A stretch of DNA of 64,000 nucleotides from Ichthyophis bannanicus (GCA_033557465.1 CM066051.1:99425026-99489025), one strand, 5' to 3'; numbered from the stretch's first letter, positions 10,880 to 22,767 are shown. The notes: generated by a model not told the origin, from the letters alone. Translations and numbers: made by a program.

Positions 10880-11800
10880 AGGTAAGACCAATGTTATGGG
10901 TTCAAAGCCCTTCTCCAGACCCAAGATTTCCTCTTGGCACGGGGTTCATTTCTATCAAGCTTGTCTGATAATTTACCACAAGAGGGCGCTATTGTAACAG
11001 GAAACAATATTTAATATACAATGCGTTCGCTGATGCCCTCTCGTGGTCATTCTCCATAATTCAGATTATTCCACTGTACTGAGTTAATGTACCATTCCCA
11101 CCTGCCTGATCCTGCTGTCTGTCCCTCCGCCCTCCTTCCATGCGTCTCATTTCTTTTTTTCCTTAATCCCTGCAGATTTTATTACTGATCTCCATTTCTG
11201 TAAAGTAGCTGTAATTTTGAAATACCTGCTGAAGGTGGGCTGCATCCAGATAGTAATATATATCTTTGAACTCATATATATAGCAACATGGTGAATGAGG
11301 CAGATCAAGACAAAAGTGCCCCACACACACTCTGCCCAGCTCAGGCTCATCATCTTGGAAGAGATGCATTAAGAATGGCCAATTGCAACCCAAGTTCCCT
11401 CTTACCTATGTCATCCACCCTCACCTCTCAGCCCTCTTCTCCCTTCTTTCTGAAGCATGGCCATAGTTCTTTATAGGTCTGACCTCTCCAATGCTTTTTG
11501 GATTCTTGATGGCATCATATCTGCTAATTAGAGGTACAACTGGCTGCCACTCCATATGGGTTATCCCTGATGTGCTTAATTTCTGCCAATATTAGTTATT
11601 AGTATGGATCCTGTGTCTTTCCCCCATTCATTTTAGTAAAGTTACCAGACATCGCTGACGAGTAACCATTTCCAGCTCTTTCTTACAGAACCTGCATATG
11701 TCTGTTTTGCCAGTTTTCTCAATGCTCGTTATAAACCATCTCATCCGTGATCCACTGTCCTGGGCTGCTACAATCTCATCCTTTGGTTTCATTCACCTCT
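10880..11800. other. Intergenic, one short repeat recognised
   Basis: 11033-11130 is a second copy of the CCCTCTYGTGGTNATTCTCC repeat seen at 10145. The remainder shows no convincing gene or element. CACAAGAGGGCGCTATTGTA near 10978 faces that repeat in inverted orientation. Confidence 0.4.
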
Positions 11801-11811
11801 CCTTAACTATT

Positions 11812-12685
11812 ACTCCTGGGGGAATTCCGTGCAGGCATCAGCAAGGAGAGAGGCAGGCTTGGAGTGCACAAGCTTTAGGTCTGCCTGAGCTTGCCTCACT
11901 ATTCACTTCTTCACAACCGTGGGAGTGTTTCCCTTCTCAACCGTGGCTGTGTTAGACTTCTGAGGCTGGTACCACAGGGTTTTCATAAAGTAAACAAAGT
12001 GTTGGGGGCCTAGTGGCTAGAGATAGGCTGATGGTGAGTTGGGGGCTGATGGCTGTAGATGGGCTGATGGTAAGTGGAGCTTGTGACTGGAGATGGGCTG
12101 ATAGTGAGGTGGGAGGGGCTAGGGGATGGGGGCTGGAAATGGGCTGAAGGTGATACAGGGGGGTGATGGGGAGGCTGGCTAGGGGACAGATGGTGAGTCT
12201 ACGGAGGTTGAAGGGGGACTGATGGTGAGTCTGGAGGTGGTGGATGGCAGCTAGAGATGGGTGTATGCCTGAGGGGTGTGGAGAGAGAAAGGTGGAGGTA
12301 TGCATCTGGGAAGAAAGGAGGAGAGGTAAGAGAAAGATAAGGATTGGTGCATGGGGAGGGAAGAAAGGAGCTAAGATGGGGGTATATACATTAGGGGTAG
12401 ACCTAAGGGACAGACAGCAATTGTGATCTTCTTAGAGGTTAGAGGGAAAGAGAAGTGGGTGGATGCTGGAGAGACATTTGTGATTGGTGCAAGAGAGCTG
12501 AGGAGCAAAAAGGTAGTGGGACTTCTTGGTTTAGAAGAGGAGTTAGGCTTTGTGATGAGGGAATTCTGCACAAAAATTGACTAAATCTACAAAAATCATG
12601 TGGATGTTTAAAATATCATGTGCAGAATTTTCTAAGTTTTTGCACAGAGGTTTTGATTTTTTTTGGGCAGAATCCCCCCAGGTGT
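11812..12685. mobile_element. Non-autonomous hAT-like element with target duplication
   Basis: The ends form inverted repeats: left ACTCCTGGGGGAATTC, right reverse complement ACACCTGGGGGGATTC. They are flanked by TAACTATT (11804-11811) and AAACTATT (12686-12693), an 8-bp duplication with one mismatch, the hAT hallmark. The interior (about 11995-12260) is a degenerate tandem of GGGCTGATGG...CTGGAGATGG, the reverse complement of the CAGCCCATTTCCAGTC repeats at 25.2 and 27.4 kb. No transposase is seen. Confidence 0.75.
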
Positions 12686-12734
12686 AAACTATTAGTTTGT
12701 CTGTTTTTGATTAACAAAGTGGTCCTGGAGTAAC

Positions 12735-13474
12735 ACTTTCTATTGATAGAAACAGAAACATGATGACAGAAAAAGACCACACGGCCTATCTAGTCTGTCC
12801 TTCCATATCAACAACTACAACAGTCCCCTTTTTACCTTTAGAGATCCTCTGTGTTTGTCCCATGCTTTTTTGAATTTGATTACTGTCCTCATCTCTACCA
12901 CCTCCACTGGGAGACTATTCCACGGATCCACTACTCTTTCCGTAAAGAAATATTTCCGCATATCACTCCTGAATCTATCTCCCTTCACCCTCATCCCATG
13001 TCCCCTCGTAGCAGAACTTGCTTTCAATTGAAAGAGGCTCTCTCCCTAAACATTTATGCCACGGAGGTATTTAAACATCTCAATCATATCACCTCTATCC
13101 CGCCTTTCCTCTAAGGTGTACATATTAAGATCCTTAAGTCTGTCCTCATATGCTTTATAATGAAACCCACTAATCATTTTAGTAGCCACCCTCTGCACCG
13201 ACTCCATCCTGTTCACATCCTTTTGAAGGTGCGGTCTCCAGTATTGCACACTATACTCCAAAGACTTATACAGAGGCATTATCACCTCCTTTTTTCTGCT
13301 AGCCATTCCTCTCCGTATGCACCCAAGCATCCTTCTAGCTTTTGCCGTCGCCTTTTCTACCTGTTTAGCTACTTTAAGATCATCAGACACAACCACGCCT
13401 AGGTCCCGCTCTTCTTTAGTGGACAGAAGTACTTCATTAATGATCACTGTGTGCATTTCTCATTTGTTTTTCCT
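12735..13474 (-). mobile_element. CR1 LINE, ORF2 C-terminus and 3' end
   Basis: On minus, 13456-13046 gives LLSTKEERDLGVVVSDDLKV, then KARRMLGCIRRGMASRKKEV and VQYWRPHLQKDVNRMESVQR, the CR1 C-terminal block. The 3' UTR runs to about 12735, reading in reverse GTCCCATGCTTTTTTGAATT and CAGACTAGATAGGCCG-like sequence. Same subfamily as 6590-7685 and 31240-31600. One long open stretch remains, but the copy is 5'-truncated. Confidence 0.85.
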
Positions 13475-13482
13475 CTCTGCTG

Positions 13483-13846
13483 CACTGTTCCCTCTAAGCT
13501 GTGCGCGTGTGCGTGCGCACACAGCTCATCGAGCAAGCGCACATACTTTACAACAGAGCGCACAAAAATTACGGTTCTGATTCTGATAGAACACAACACA
13601 GACGTCTTAAAATGTAAAAGTTGTGATTGTAATTACTAGAAATTTTCCACTTCATTTAGTAATCGTCTATTTTCATTTAATTTGATTAAAATCAATGTGG
13701 TGTACATACTGTATTCTGACGTGTAGTCAAATTTTAAAGTATATAACTCCAAGTGTTATGTGGCGCACAGAAATTTAACCTTCAAAAGCTGCACACAGCT
13801 GATATTTTATGCGCACACAGCCTACAGAAAATTAGAGGGAACATTG
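13483..13846. mobile_element. hAT-like MITE, 364 bp, exact 8-bp target duplication
   Basis: Ends are CACTGTTCCCTCTAAG and (reverse complement of right) CAATGTTCCCTCTAAT. They are flanked by identical CTCTGCTG at 13475-13482 and 13847-13854. The interior is rich in alternating GCGCAC/GTGCGC near the left end. No coding capacity; mobilised in trans by a hAT transposase. Confidence 0.85.
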
Positions 13847-13854
13847 CTCTGCTG

Positions 13855-14320
13855 ATCTAATTCTTTGCAGAGTTTTTAATCTTGTTCTTTGGGGTAGTTT
13901 CTCCGAATGGGTTAGTTTTGCACATACCATGAGAGTCATGAACCTCACTTGTAAGCTGGGGTATGTGGAGTGTGGTCCCCGTCTCTCAAATTTACCGCTA
14001 ACGCTCGGCGCAGTACTTGCATCGTTCCTCCTTTTGTGATACTTTGTGAACACTTTTATTTCGTCAGTCTCCTCTTTGGAAAAACATAAAGGTTTTCTTT
14101 TCCTTTTATTTACCTTCTCAACATAAAGATCCCTTGTCCTTTGTTGTTCCTTTCAGTTTGTTCCACCGTCTTTCCCCTCCCTTCTCTCTTGCATCTTGCC
14201 TGCTCCTCTCTCTCCAGTATCGCCCCAGTCAGAGGACTGATGATTTTTATCATGTGGTCAGAGACATAAAAGCTGCAGGTTCCTTTCTCTCTGCCAAAGA
14301 AGCCTAAGAAATTGAATTGC
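13855..14320. other. No gene seen
   Basis: Sequence without a recognised element or coding frame. Confidence 0.3.
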
Positions 14321-14324
14321 AGTA

Positions 14325-14556
14325 TGTACAAATGTAAATAGATGGTGTTTAGTGCCTGTGTAAATGTATGATAATAGCTAAGGTCTTTATATGGACCCGC
14401 ATATGTGTGCTGTGTATCCCCCTGCTCTCTCTATCTAATCCCCAAATAATTCTGTCTGTAATTTATGACAAATCCCGTAATTGTAATCAAACCGCTTCTG
14501 ATCGCTGGAAGGAGCGGTATATAAGTCCTTACTAAATAAATAAATAAATAAATAAG
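14325..14556 (+). mobile_element. SINE/LINE 3' end with stem-loop tail
   Basis: Ends ATCAAACCGCTTCTGATCGC TGGAAGGAGCGGTATATAAG, then (AAAT)n. CCGCTTCT pairs with the GGAGCGG part to form a short stem. The same tail occurs at 31030-31115 and, degraded, inside the DIRS gag at 37885-37965. Confidence 0.65.
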
Positions 14557-14884
14557 GGGCTGCTGGGTCAGCATTGACTCAAAGGGCCCATGTTACATGT
14601 GTCTGAATCTGCAGCAATCAGTGTCAGTGCTGGAGAAACCAGGAAGGACCCTAAACTGTGATTGCTGAGACCGGCCCCTTCTTCTGGACCAACTGCACCA
14701 ACATCAGGCACCAGCTCTCCAGCAGAGGGGGCACTGGAGGAGAGGAGACGCTTCACCCCTCAACCCTTTTCACCCACACATATGCCTGAAACCATTAGAG
14801 CAGAGAGAGATTACACTGAAACTCTGATTCCATTAATGTGCTGGCAAATGTCATTTTAATACATGACTAGTGGTTAAAGCAACA

Positions 14885-15070
14885 GCCCAATACCCAAACA
14901 ATCAGCGTTTGATGCTGCTGATACTCTGTGATGTTGGACAAGTCATTTTACCCTCCATTGCCTTGGAAAACACGGCCTAACAATCTACTTCTTTTTATAC
15001 GTTGCCAAGAAATCCCAGGGCTACTGGTGGCCAGAAGTCTGCATGGACTTGACAGCACTTAAATAAAAAA
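14885..15070 (+). mobile_element. SINE with RTE-like tail
   Basis: Contains GATGTTGGACAAGTCATTTT ACCCTCC, a CORE-SINE-like phrase, and ends GCATGGACTTGACAGCACTT AAATAAAAAAG. The ATGGACTTGACAGCACTTAA end is like the RTE LINE end at 44.8 kb (ACTGACTCGACGGTACTTAA). The class call is tentative. Confidence 0.45.
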
Positions 15071-15274
15071 GATACTAAATTGAAAGATCCACAGCTGAGT
15101 CTTGAACCGGTAGCCCCCAGCACTGCACGTGGGTAGGGACTGACTTGCCATTACACCACTGGTAGCTTGTGGGTAGTGGACTCTGTTCAGGGAATCTTAT
15201 CACTCCTGGAGGACCCTGGAGGCAGCGAAGGACAAATAGAAGATCCGAAGAGGTTTGTTTGTGAAAAGCCTTGG

Positions 15275-15420
15275 TGGCCCAGTGGTTGGGAGTGTGCTTT
15301 GTATCCCCAAGGCTGTGGGTTCAATTCCCACCAAAGGAGAGCTGGTGTTAGTGCTCACAGTGAAGTGGAGAAGGTAGTTTTAGGAAATATTTGGCCATTT
15401 TTCATAGGAAAAATCAGCAT
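15275..15420 (+). mobile_element. tRNA-derived SINE
   Basis: 15283-15345 has an A-box-like TGGCCCAGTGG and, about 37 bases on, a B box GGTTCAATTCC, as in the polymerase III promoter of tRNA-derived SINEs. It does not fold into a complete tRNA with a matching acceptor stem, so it is not annotated as a tRNA gene. Confidence 0.65.
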
Positions 15421-15539
15421 AACCCTGGCTGCTGGTGGCTCTCGTCAGTTATCAGGTTTTCCCCCAATATACTTGATATGCAGGTCTATCTAACCCCCTC
15501 CTCCCCATCCACCCACACCACTTACCTGCTCTGGCCCCA

Positions 15540-15665
15540 CCTAGCTTCTGGCTAAGCTAGACTCGAACCCACAACCTCCTATATTGGAGTAAAGGCCCTT
15601 TAGCTGCTGAGCCACCAGTCAGCCAGTCTCCAGCCTTTTACTTTTTCGTCCCCTTATCCTCTTAT
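15540..15665 (-). mobile_element. tRNA-derived SINE, copy 1
   Basis: On minus: TGGCTCAGCAG (A box) and GGTTCGAGTC (B box). It shares CTGACTGGTGGCTCAGCAGC and the ATATAGGAGGTTGTGGGTT stretch with the next copy about 170 bases to the right. Confidence 0.6.
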
Positions 15666-15707
15666 TCCTTGATGTGGCTTTAAAACATAATTAAGACTTT
15701 TTTTCAA

Positions 15708-15800
15708 GCCTCCACCTAGACTCAAACCCAAAACCTCCTATATTAGGAGTAAAGCCTCCTAGCTGCTGAGCCACCAGTCAGCTAGTCTCTAAAGTTGTGC
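15708..15800 (-). mobile_element. tRNA-derived SINE, copy 2
   Basis: On minus: the same A-box region as copy 1 and a weaker B box (GGTTTGAGTC). Two adjacent same-strand copies suggest local duplication or repeated insertion. Confidence 0.6.
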
Positions 15801-15804
15801 TTTT

Positions 15805-16570
15805 CTTCCCTATTATACCTCTCATGCCTTGATTTGAATTTAAAATGTAAGTAGGTCCTCTTTCCAATCCCACCTAGCAAGTGTCGCTAACGGGGATGTC
15901 TAATGTGCCTGCCCACATGCATGTCCACGTTCCTGAAATCAGCCAGAGACATAGATGGCCCCTGGACACCACCCCCCCCCCCCCGACTTAACTTGGACGT
16001 CCTGTCTAAAAAAACACCCTCATGATGTCCATATCTGAAGTGCCAAATGTTTGCTCTGCACCGAAAGGCATCATGTAGATTTCTGCAGGCAAGCACATCG
16101 CCGATCATTTCACAGTCACGGCACCTCCCCTTAGCCCTGCGTACGACAATGTGATTCACCTCAGCTCCTTATCCCCCTACTGTTCACTTTGACTCATCCC
16201 CTTCGCACAAAAAAGAAGAAACAGGCAGGAAACCCTCATTAACGCTAGTCACTGCAGAACACGCAAACTTTCTACTCCTACTGAGACTACGCGCTAAACC
16301 CCGGCATTAGAAAACTGCGCTCGGCCTTGAAGTCTTCTGCGCACTTCTTTTCTTCCGAGTCCAATGGCTAATTCCTGCATTAGCAGTGGATTTAAATGAG
16401 CAGTGCACCGAGGTCTACACAATCTGTGCGTAAAGTTTTCTTGTGTGTTAAAATCCTTTCCACATAGGGCGGGAGGCTAGCGCAGAAAATCGTGCACAGA
16501 ATCCATGCTAAGATCTGTGCTAAACCTCCCACATGGCCCTAGACAGCACAGAAACTGAAAATACCAGAGA
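15805..16570. other. Repeat-like sequence, unclassified
   Basis: Contains a C run at about 15969-15984 and phrases such as GGACGTCCTGTC that resemble GACGTCC motifs in the insert at 19.33-19.92 kb. No coding frame of interest. Confidence 0.3.
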
Positions 16571-16574
16571 CTAC

Positions 16575-17130
16575 ATTTACTTGTTTATTCATTCTTATAT
16601 ACTGTGTTTCTGCGGCTCAATATGGTTAACAGAGAACAGAACTTCAACATTACATGGAACAGTTTTACATTGAACGAGTAACATTATAACGTGGGTGGAA
16701 GTTGAGATTACACAGAACAGTGTAAATGTAAACTACATACTAAGTAACAAGGTTGATTGTAAGTCCAAAGCTTTATCTTAGGCTGGGAGCGGGAGGGGGG
16801 GGGGGTTGGGGATTGACAGGAATAAGCACCAGATCATGTTACACTATCGAAATCTTCCATGAACAGGTGGGTCTTGAGCATTTTCGTGAATGTTGCGAGG
16901 GCGGGAGAGTCTGATGTGATTTGGTAAAGCATTGCAAAAGTAAGGGGTACATAGGGAAAAGGCCTGGGCGCAGGTGGTCTGGTGTTAGTCGCTGCTGGCG
17001 GTAGCACCAGAGGGTTAGACATGTGACTTCTTCTTTGGCAATTTTCTGGAGTCTTTGTTATAATGGATTGCAGATATTGTGAGGAGAACTGATGGATTAT
17101 TTTGCATGTTGTCATTATAGTTGTATGCTT
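16575..17130 (-). mobile_element. LINE ORF2 C-terminus and 3' end
   Basis: The minus frame 17115-16834 ends LATFTKMLKTHLFMEDFDSV, the KTHLF end typical of L2/CR1-type ORF2. The 3' UTR ends (minus) TTGAGCCGCAGAAACACAGT ATATAAGAATG followed by AATAAAC, a tail of the same style as the other LINE/SINE tails in the window. A G run at 16796-16805 interrupts it. Confidence 0.65.
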
Positions 17131-17438
17131 AATTCGACTGAGGAGAGGTAGTCAGAATGGGTGTGATGGGACTGCGCCGAGTGAGCACATCAGGATTTGT
17201 GAGGCCGCATGTTGGACGCGCTGTAGGGGATGTAAGGAGCTGTACAGTGAGCTGTTAAAAGCTGAGACTGTATCATAGCGCAGACAGTACAGAGGATTGA
17301 ACATATCAGAGACCACAGCACAGTGAGCTGCAAATAGTTGTGAGACTGCAGCAAAACACAGAAATCATAGGGAGTGAGACTACAGGACAATGCAGAGAGT
17401 ACAGCTGACTGAGGATACCAGAGACTGCTGCAGAGCTT

Positions 17439-17627
17439 CCAAGTTACTCAGTTCCAGGAGGGAGACTCCTTCGGGCCAGTCCTGGTTTTGAAGTCACATC
17501 ACAAAGCAATGTGGGAGTTGTAGTGCCTGAATCAATATAATGTTGCAGGTCCCATAATGCACCAGGATGGGGCTGTCAGAAATTCAGGACGGGCCCAATA
17601 GCTCCCTCCTGGAAATGGGTAACTTGG
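17439..17627. mobile_element. Fold-back element (long inverted repeats)
   Basis: The left arm starts CCAAGTTACTCAGTTCCAGG and the right arm ends CCTGGAAATGGGTAACTTGG; the arms pair over roughly 50 bases with mismatches (GGCCAGTCCTG against CAGGACGGGCC). No clear target duplication seen. Non-coding. Confidence 0.7.
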
Positions 17628-17921
17628 TTGTCCCTGGGCATTGTAGGTAATGGACTCACTCTGATGATGTCACTGCACCACAGGCATTCCATGGCCTTAT
17701 GAGACTCAGATAATGCGTCCCAAGTATTCTAACTCTACCTCCCTAGGTTTGGGGTTGTACCTGTGTCTATAGAGAGTGGGTAGGTCTGTGTACTGTGGGT
17801 GATAAGGGAGGGAGCTGAGGGGGTAGTAGGTTTTGGTTTTATTGTGGTTAGGTTTGGGGTTGTACCTGTGTCTATAGAGGGTGGGTATGTGTGTGTATCT
17901 TTATGGGTATAGAATGGGAGT

Positions 17922-18120
17922 AGGGTTGCCAACTGGCTCCAGATGCGCCCACAGGTTCAATCCAGTCCTGGGTTTACCTTATTGCATGCAGGGATATGTA
18001 GTTCTGATTTCTCCATTGCACTCCATAAGAAAAGGAAAACTACAAGTAACTGCATGCAAAGGGGTAAACCCAGGATTGGAGCAAGCCTGTCGGGCGCATC
18101 TGGAGCCAGTTGGCAACCCT
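17922..18120. mobile_element. Fold-back MITE with ~60-bp arms and a 9-10-bp target duplication
   Basis: Left end AGGGTTGCCAACTGGCTCCA and right end TGGAGCCAGTTGGCAACCCT are perfect inverted repeats, and pairing continues through the AGATGCGCCC/GGGCGCATCT, TGGGTTTA/TAAACCC and TGCATGCAG/CTGCATGCA blocks. Flanks are GAATGGGAGT (17912-17921) and AAATGGGAGT (18121-18130). A 9-10-bp duplication suggests a Mutator-like rather than hAT origin, but this is inference. Confidence 0.85.
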
Positions 18121-18130
18121 AAATGGGAGT

Positions 18131-18875
18131 AGGTTGGAGTGAGTGCGTGGGTTCTTGGGTTCTTGTGGTGTCACTAATTAGGCTGAAACATGTGCAGAGT
18201 ATCCAGAAGGCTGATGTGGATTTGGTGGCCATGGTCTTTTGTGAGCCTGGGGGGCTTCAGCTCAGCAGTGAGGTGTTACAGATTATAAGTGTCTGCATTG
18301 AGGTGTGTCATTAAAGGTAGGAGTGTGTGATTTGAGTACATAGGGAGGATAGCCAGGCAGTAATAGTTGTACGTTGACATTGATAGTGTTTCTTAGGGTG
18401 TAGTAAGACTTGGCTGTAGTCAAGTGTAAAGACAACTTACAAGTTCATGGGCTGAGGAGATTCTTGTAAATCGATATTAGATGTAGGACTCAGCTCTTGT
18501 ATACCAATGTTGTCGGTGGATCCCTTCGGCCCCTGTGGTCCCATTTGCTGTCTCAGTGGGTTTTTTTGGTTGTTGTGCAGATGATGGGGAGCCACAGAAG
18601 CTCTACTCTGTGGCGGTGCTGTGATGTGAGGCAGAGGTCGCTGGAGAGTGTCTTTTCCGCCTTGGGACCCCGCCTAAGGGCCATGCGAAAGGGCCCTCAG
18701 GGCGCACCCGCACCTGGCAAGCCTGCACCTTTGGCGCTTTGGTTTAAAGTCCTGCTGGTCAAGCCTGATTGGCCTTCGGAGCAGGAAGCGGGAGGAGTCT
18801 CCGATCTGCTCCCTGTGCTGGATGCCGATCGGGCTCTGTAGTGGTGGTGTGCTGCTGACTTTCATGCCCTTCGGC
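18131..18875. other. No gene seen; GC-rich segment
   Basis: 18500-18850 is GC-richer than its surroundings and open in one plus frame (114 codons) without recognisable homology. Possibly a 5' part of the CR1 that follows. Confidence 0.3.
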
Positions 18876-20185
18876 GCTTCAGTTAATATGTTGAAATCAT
18901 CATCCCAATGTGCAGTGGCAGTCAAAACAGCAAAGACAGCACTAGGAATTATTTGGAAATGAATAGAGAATAAAACAAAGAATATCATAAGGCTTCTGTA
19001 TCAATCCACAGTACGACCGCGTCTTGAGTATTGTGTGCAGGTCTAGTCATCACATTTCAAACAAGATGCAGCAAATCTAGAAAGCAGGAAGGTAACCAAA
19101 TGATGAAGGAGATGGACCACTCCCCTACAGCAAAGGGCTAAAGAGGTTGGGGCTGAGGGGAGATATGCTAAAGGGCTATAAAATCATGATAGGGATGGAA
19201 CAGGTATATAGGGAATGGTTGTTAACCCTTTCAGGTAGGAGTAAGGGAGTTTCCACAAAGCTAACAGAGAGTACATTTAAAACAGACCGGAGAAAGCATT
19301 TTTCATGTGAAGTAGCATTTTAGAAAGAGCGTCCAAGACTAATCTGGAACATCCAGGGCAGGATGTGAGGAAAAACAGCAGGAATGTCTACATTTCAGCT
19401 TGATTTTTAGAAACATCGACACTCCCAACATGATTGCCCATGCCAGCATCCATATAGACATTCCTGCTATGAAACTGTAGGGTAGGGACGTCCATTTCAA
19501 GCAAGACTGCAAACGGGGACATCCAGCAGCTTGAGCCCTCATTTCCCATCAGTATTCATTGTCAACTTGTAAATTAAAGGGGCTATGAGTGTTCCTTCTT
19601 CTCCACACCCTCCAGATGTTTGCCTGACATATGAAGCACTTTTCAGATGTCTATTCATGACTGGAGCAGGTAGAACCTTTGACACTGCTTGGGACATCCA
19701 GGTTATTTCTGAAATCGGGCAAGGATGTCAAATGTTCTTGGGAATGCCACAGCCACAGCTACACCATGGCCCCATTCTGACTTCGACGTCCTCGTGCCAG
19801 AGACGTCCACAGACCCGGCTCCTAAAATGCCTCTGGGGACATCTGTGAGCTTTGGACATGTCTATGCCTGTTTTCTGAAGTCTTCAGCATGAATAGGGCT
19901 TTTACAATAACTCCCCAAGTCACTATTAAGCTGTGAGATTTGTTTTTGGAAGCTGTTGGCATAGCCGCATTTCCAAAGGGTTTGGAGATGTCCCCAGAGC
20001 AGAAGTCCCTAAACCATTATTAGCCAAGGGAGAACTGGGAAAGGATGAAAACACTCAGTAATGGGTCTAATCCGTAGGCTCCGGTTGGATACCTGTTACC
20101 TGGCTTGGCCACTGTTGGAGGAAGGATGTTGGGCTTGATGGACCTTTTGTCTGATCCAGTCTAGCACATCTTATGTTCTTGTGAC
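18876..20185 (+). mobile_element. CR1 LINE, ORF2 end and 3' UTR, interrupted by an insert
   Basis: 18880-19090 encodes the decayed CR1 thumb (AVAVKTAKTALGIIWK, VRPRLEYCVQV). 19140-19325 carries the 3' UTR phrases, and the remainder resumes at about 19925 (AAGCTGTGAGATTTGTTTTT ... CTTGATGGACCTTTTGTCTG ATCCAG ... CTTATGTTCTTGTG). About 19330-19920 is foreign to CR1 and repeats GACATCCAG/GACGTCC-like motifs, so it is a later insertion of unknown family. Confidence 0.75.
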
Positions 20186-20189
20186 TTTT

Positions 20190-20990
20190 GTTTTTCTCTC
20201 TGCACACATCAAAGTAAAGATTAGACATGTGGAGGGCCTAGGTTTGGAGGGGGAGAAGGCACCTATTTTTCACCCTTTTTATAAATACAAATAGCCAACT
20301 ATCTGTCCTTATAAAATACTAGCACAGTCCTGCAGAAATGACGCCTAGATCGAAGCCTTCTCTTGAGACATGTAAATGCCGACTCCTCCCCTAAGCCTGC
20401 TCTACTAATACGCACCTGTTTTTAAACATGACATAATTTTCTAAGAGGCCTTTTACAAGTGTTAATAGGCAACATTTCTGAAAAAGGTCAATGGAATGAC
20501 ATCCTTACAGAAGAAATGCTCTTATCATGTTACATGTAATGTTTCTGAGAGGGGTAAAATTTACAGTAGACCCCAGCCTCATTTTATAGTCCCGAAGGAT
20601 CTTGTGTCAGTGGAATTGCCTTACATGCATTTTTCTTTGAAAGTTTGTGTATGCAAGTATGGAAGCACAATGGTACTTTACACCCTCTTTCCTTTGGGAG
20701 GAGGAAAAGGTAAAAAATAAGTCACGCAGAAATCAAAATGACATTCTTTATGTTTCCTTTACCCTCTAGACCTAAATCTCAGGTTTTTTTAAAGCAATTA
20801 AAACTACTCGTGTCGTGAACTCTGTGTATATATTTTAGTCCCTCTGAGTAGGACAGTGCCCATCCAGCCAAGATTACCCAAGTAAATATTTATTTTTATA
20901 GGGGAGCAGGGGAGATAGCAAAGACATAAGAGTCATGATTTTCAAAGCTATCTGTCCCAATTACATTACCTACCCTACCTCCCAGGTATC
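20190..20990. other. No gene seen
   Basis: Unique-looking sequence upstream of the olfactory-receptor pseudogene. No recognised element. Confidence 0.3.
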
Positions 20991-20992
20991 AT

Positions 20993-21915
20993 ATGGAAAC
21001 TGAAAATCAAAGCAAGCTCATGGACTTCGTCTTCCTGGGACTCACAGACCAACCAAAGAAAGTGTTTCCTCTTTGTGGTGTTCCTCCTGATGTAGCTGGT
21101 AACCTCATCTGCAAACACACTCATCATTTTCATTATCTGTGAGGACCACTAGCTCCACATACCCATATACTTCTTCCTCAGTATTTCGTCCTCTCTTGAC
21201 ATCTGTTACTCTTCCTACATCCCTAAGATGCTCAAGGTCCTCTTCTCAGAGTGCAGAACAATTCCATTTGGTGTGTCTGTGGTACAAATGTGCATCTCTC
21301 TCTCTCTTTGGCATTGGTAGAGTACCTTCTCCTTGCAGTCATAGCATGGGATTGGATTAACACATCGTGATATCTCAACCCTTGAAGTACACCATCATCA
21401 TGAACTGGTCAGTGTGTGTGATGCTAGCGGTCAGTACATGAATTATTGGCTTTGTGCTACCAACCTTTGACATTGCCCTTCTGAGGACACAACAGAATTG
21501 ACCATTTCATGTGTGAGGTTATTACAGTGATTAGGTTGATGTGCATCAATATCCATCCAATCAATATAGCCTTTTTTGTGTCAAATGTGTTGTCATCTTT
21601 CCTCTTTATGTGGTTATCTTTTCCTATTTCCACATCATTACCAGAGTCTTGAAAATCCATTTGAGGGAAGGAATACGCAAAGCCTTCTCTACCTGCACCT
21701 CCCACTTAACAGTTGTTATTCTATTCTATAGCAGGGCCATTGGAGTGCACATGAGGCCTTGCTCCATGATGTCAAAGAAAGACAAAATCATCTTGGTAAT
21801 CTACATTGTCATCATTCTGATGTTGAACCCCCTCATCTATATGTTAAGGAACAAAGAAGTGAAAGAAGCCCTCAAAAAGACAATAGAAGGGAAACAGATG
21901 TCACGGACTAGTTAA
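20993..21915 (+). pseudogene. Olfactory receptor pseudogene
   Basis: The start is ATG at 20993: METENQSKLMDFVFLGLTDQ, the usual extracellular N-terminus ending in FxLLGLTD. Broken frames then give the first two membrane segments (LHIPIYFFLS, a PMYFFLS variant, and SSLDICYSSYIPKML). 21541-21915 is open for 125 codons from membrane segment 5 to the tail: KAFSTCTSHLTVVILFYSRA (segment 6), then LNPLIYMLRNKEVKEALKK, which carries the NPxIY motif. Stops and shifts between about 21090 and 21540 destroy the N-terminal half, including the region where MAYDRYVAIC should be. The 923-base span matches the usual ~930-base intronless coding region. It would have been an odorant G-protein-coupled receptor; here it is dead. 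Confidence 0.9.
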
Positions 21916-21919
21916 TTTA

Positions 21920-22375
21920 GAAGAAATCATTCTATTTTGATAATGAACCTTTATGTAGCCAACACATCTATTCCATTAGGAAGCTGTAGACATAAAGTAA
22001 TTCAACGAAGGGTGATGAACACTAGAAAAACAAGATGGTGGCCATATTCGTTGCTGGATTGGGTGTGGGGTGGAGAATGAATGGGGCAGTTTGATGGTAA
22101 TTAGTGGTTGGAAGGGGAGGCTAAGGATTATTTTGAAGCATTTCAAATACTGATGTGTTGGAATTTTAGAAAATACACACGCACAGAAACAATGAAACCA
22201 TCATTAAACAGTTTGAGGAGCCATCAGAGACTTGCCGCCATCTGCAGCGCTCAATACGCTGGTTCGTAGGAGTGCAGCCTCTGTCCATCAATCCCATAAT
22301 TCATTAACAGAATTTTTCAAACTACAAGAGCTGCAGTTAATCCAAAATTGCTATGAAAAGTGGCATTATATATAC
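21920..22375. other. No gene seen
   Basis: Downstream flank of the receptor pseudogene with no recognised element. Confidence 0.3.
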
Positions 22376-22379
22376 AAAA

Positions 22380-22767
22380 GGGCCCTTCTACTAAAGTGCA
22401 CAAAGTGGTGAATGTGCGTTCTAGTGTATGGTAGCTGCATGCTTAATCCTGCAGCGCCGGGCATGAGCGTTACTGCGTGCGGATTCATGCGCTTACAGTG
22501 AATCACTCGTCGGGGTGGGGAATGGGCAGAGTAGGGATGGCGAGTGGGCAAGGAGGGCACGATGCAGTTAGAATGAGTAAACCTAACGCAAGTGGCGTGA
22601 AGTGCGCCCAGGGTAAGTCGCACGGGCCTGAATGTACACTAAGGGGCTGACTGCACTGGACATGCCCCTGATGGTTACCGCAAGGCAGGTGGCACCTAGC
22701 CTGCATGGATGTTATGCAAAATGCACACGAGGTACCAAAACCTGGCGCAGTTTAGGAAAAGGGCCCC
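22380..22767. mobile_element. MITE with GGGCCC-type ends
   Basis: The left end AGGGCCCTTCTACTAAAG and right end TTTAGGAAAAGGGCCCC form imperfect inverted repeats. Interior G/C-rich, non-coding. No certain target duplication. Confidence 0.6.

Noticed and set aside
15275..15345. tRNA gene
   Set aside because: A and B boxes are present but no full cloverleaf with a matching acceptor stem, and the sequence continues as a SINE.
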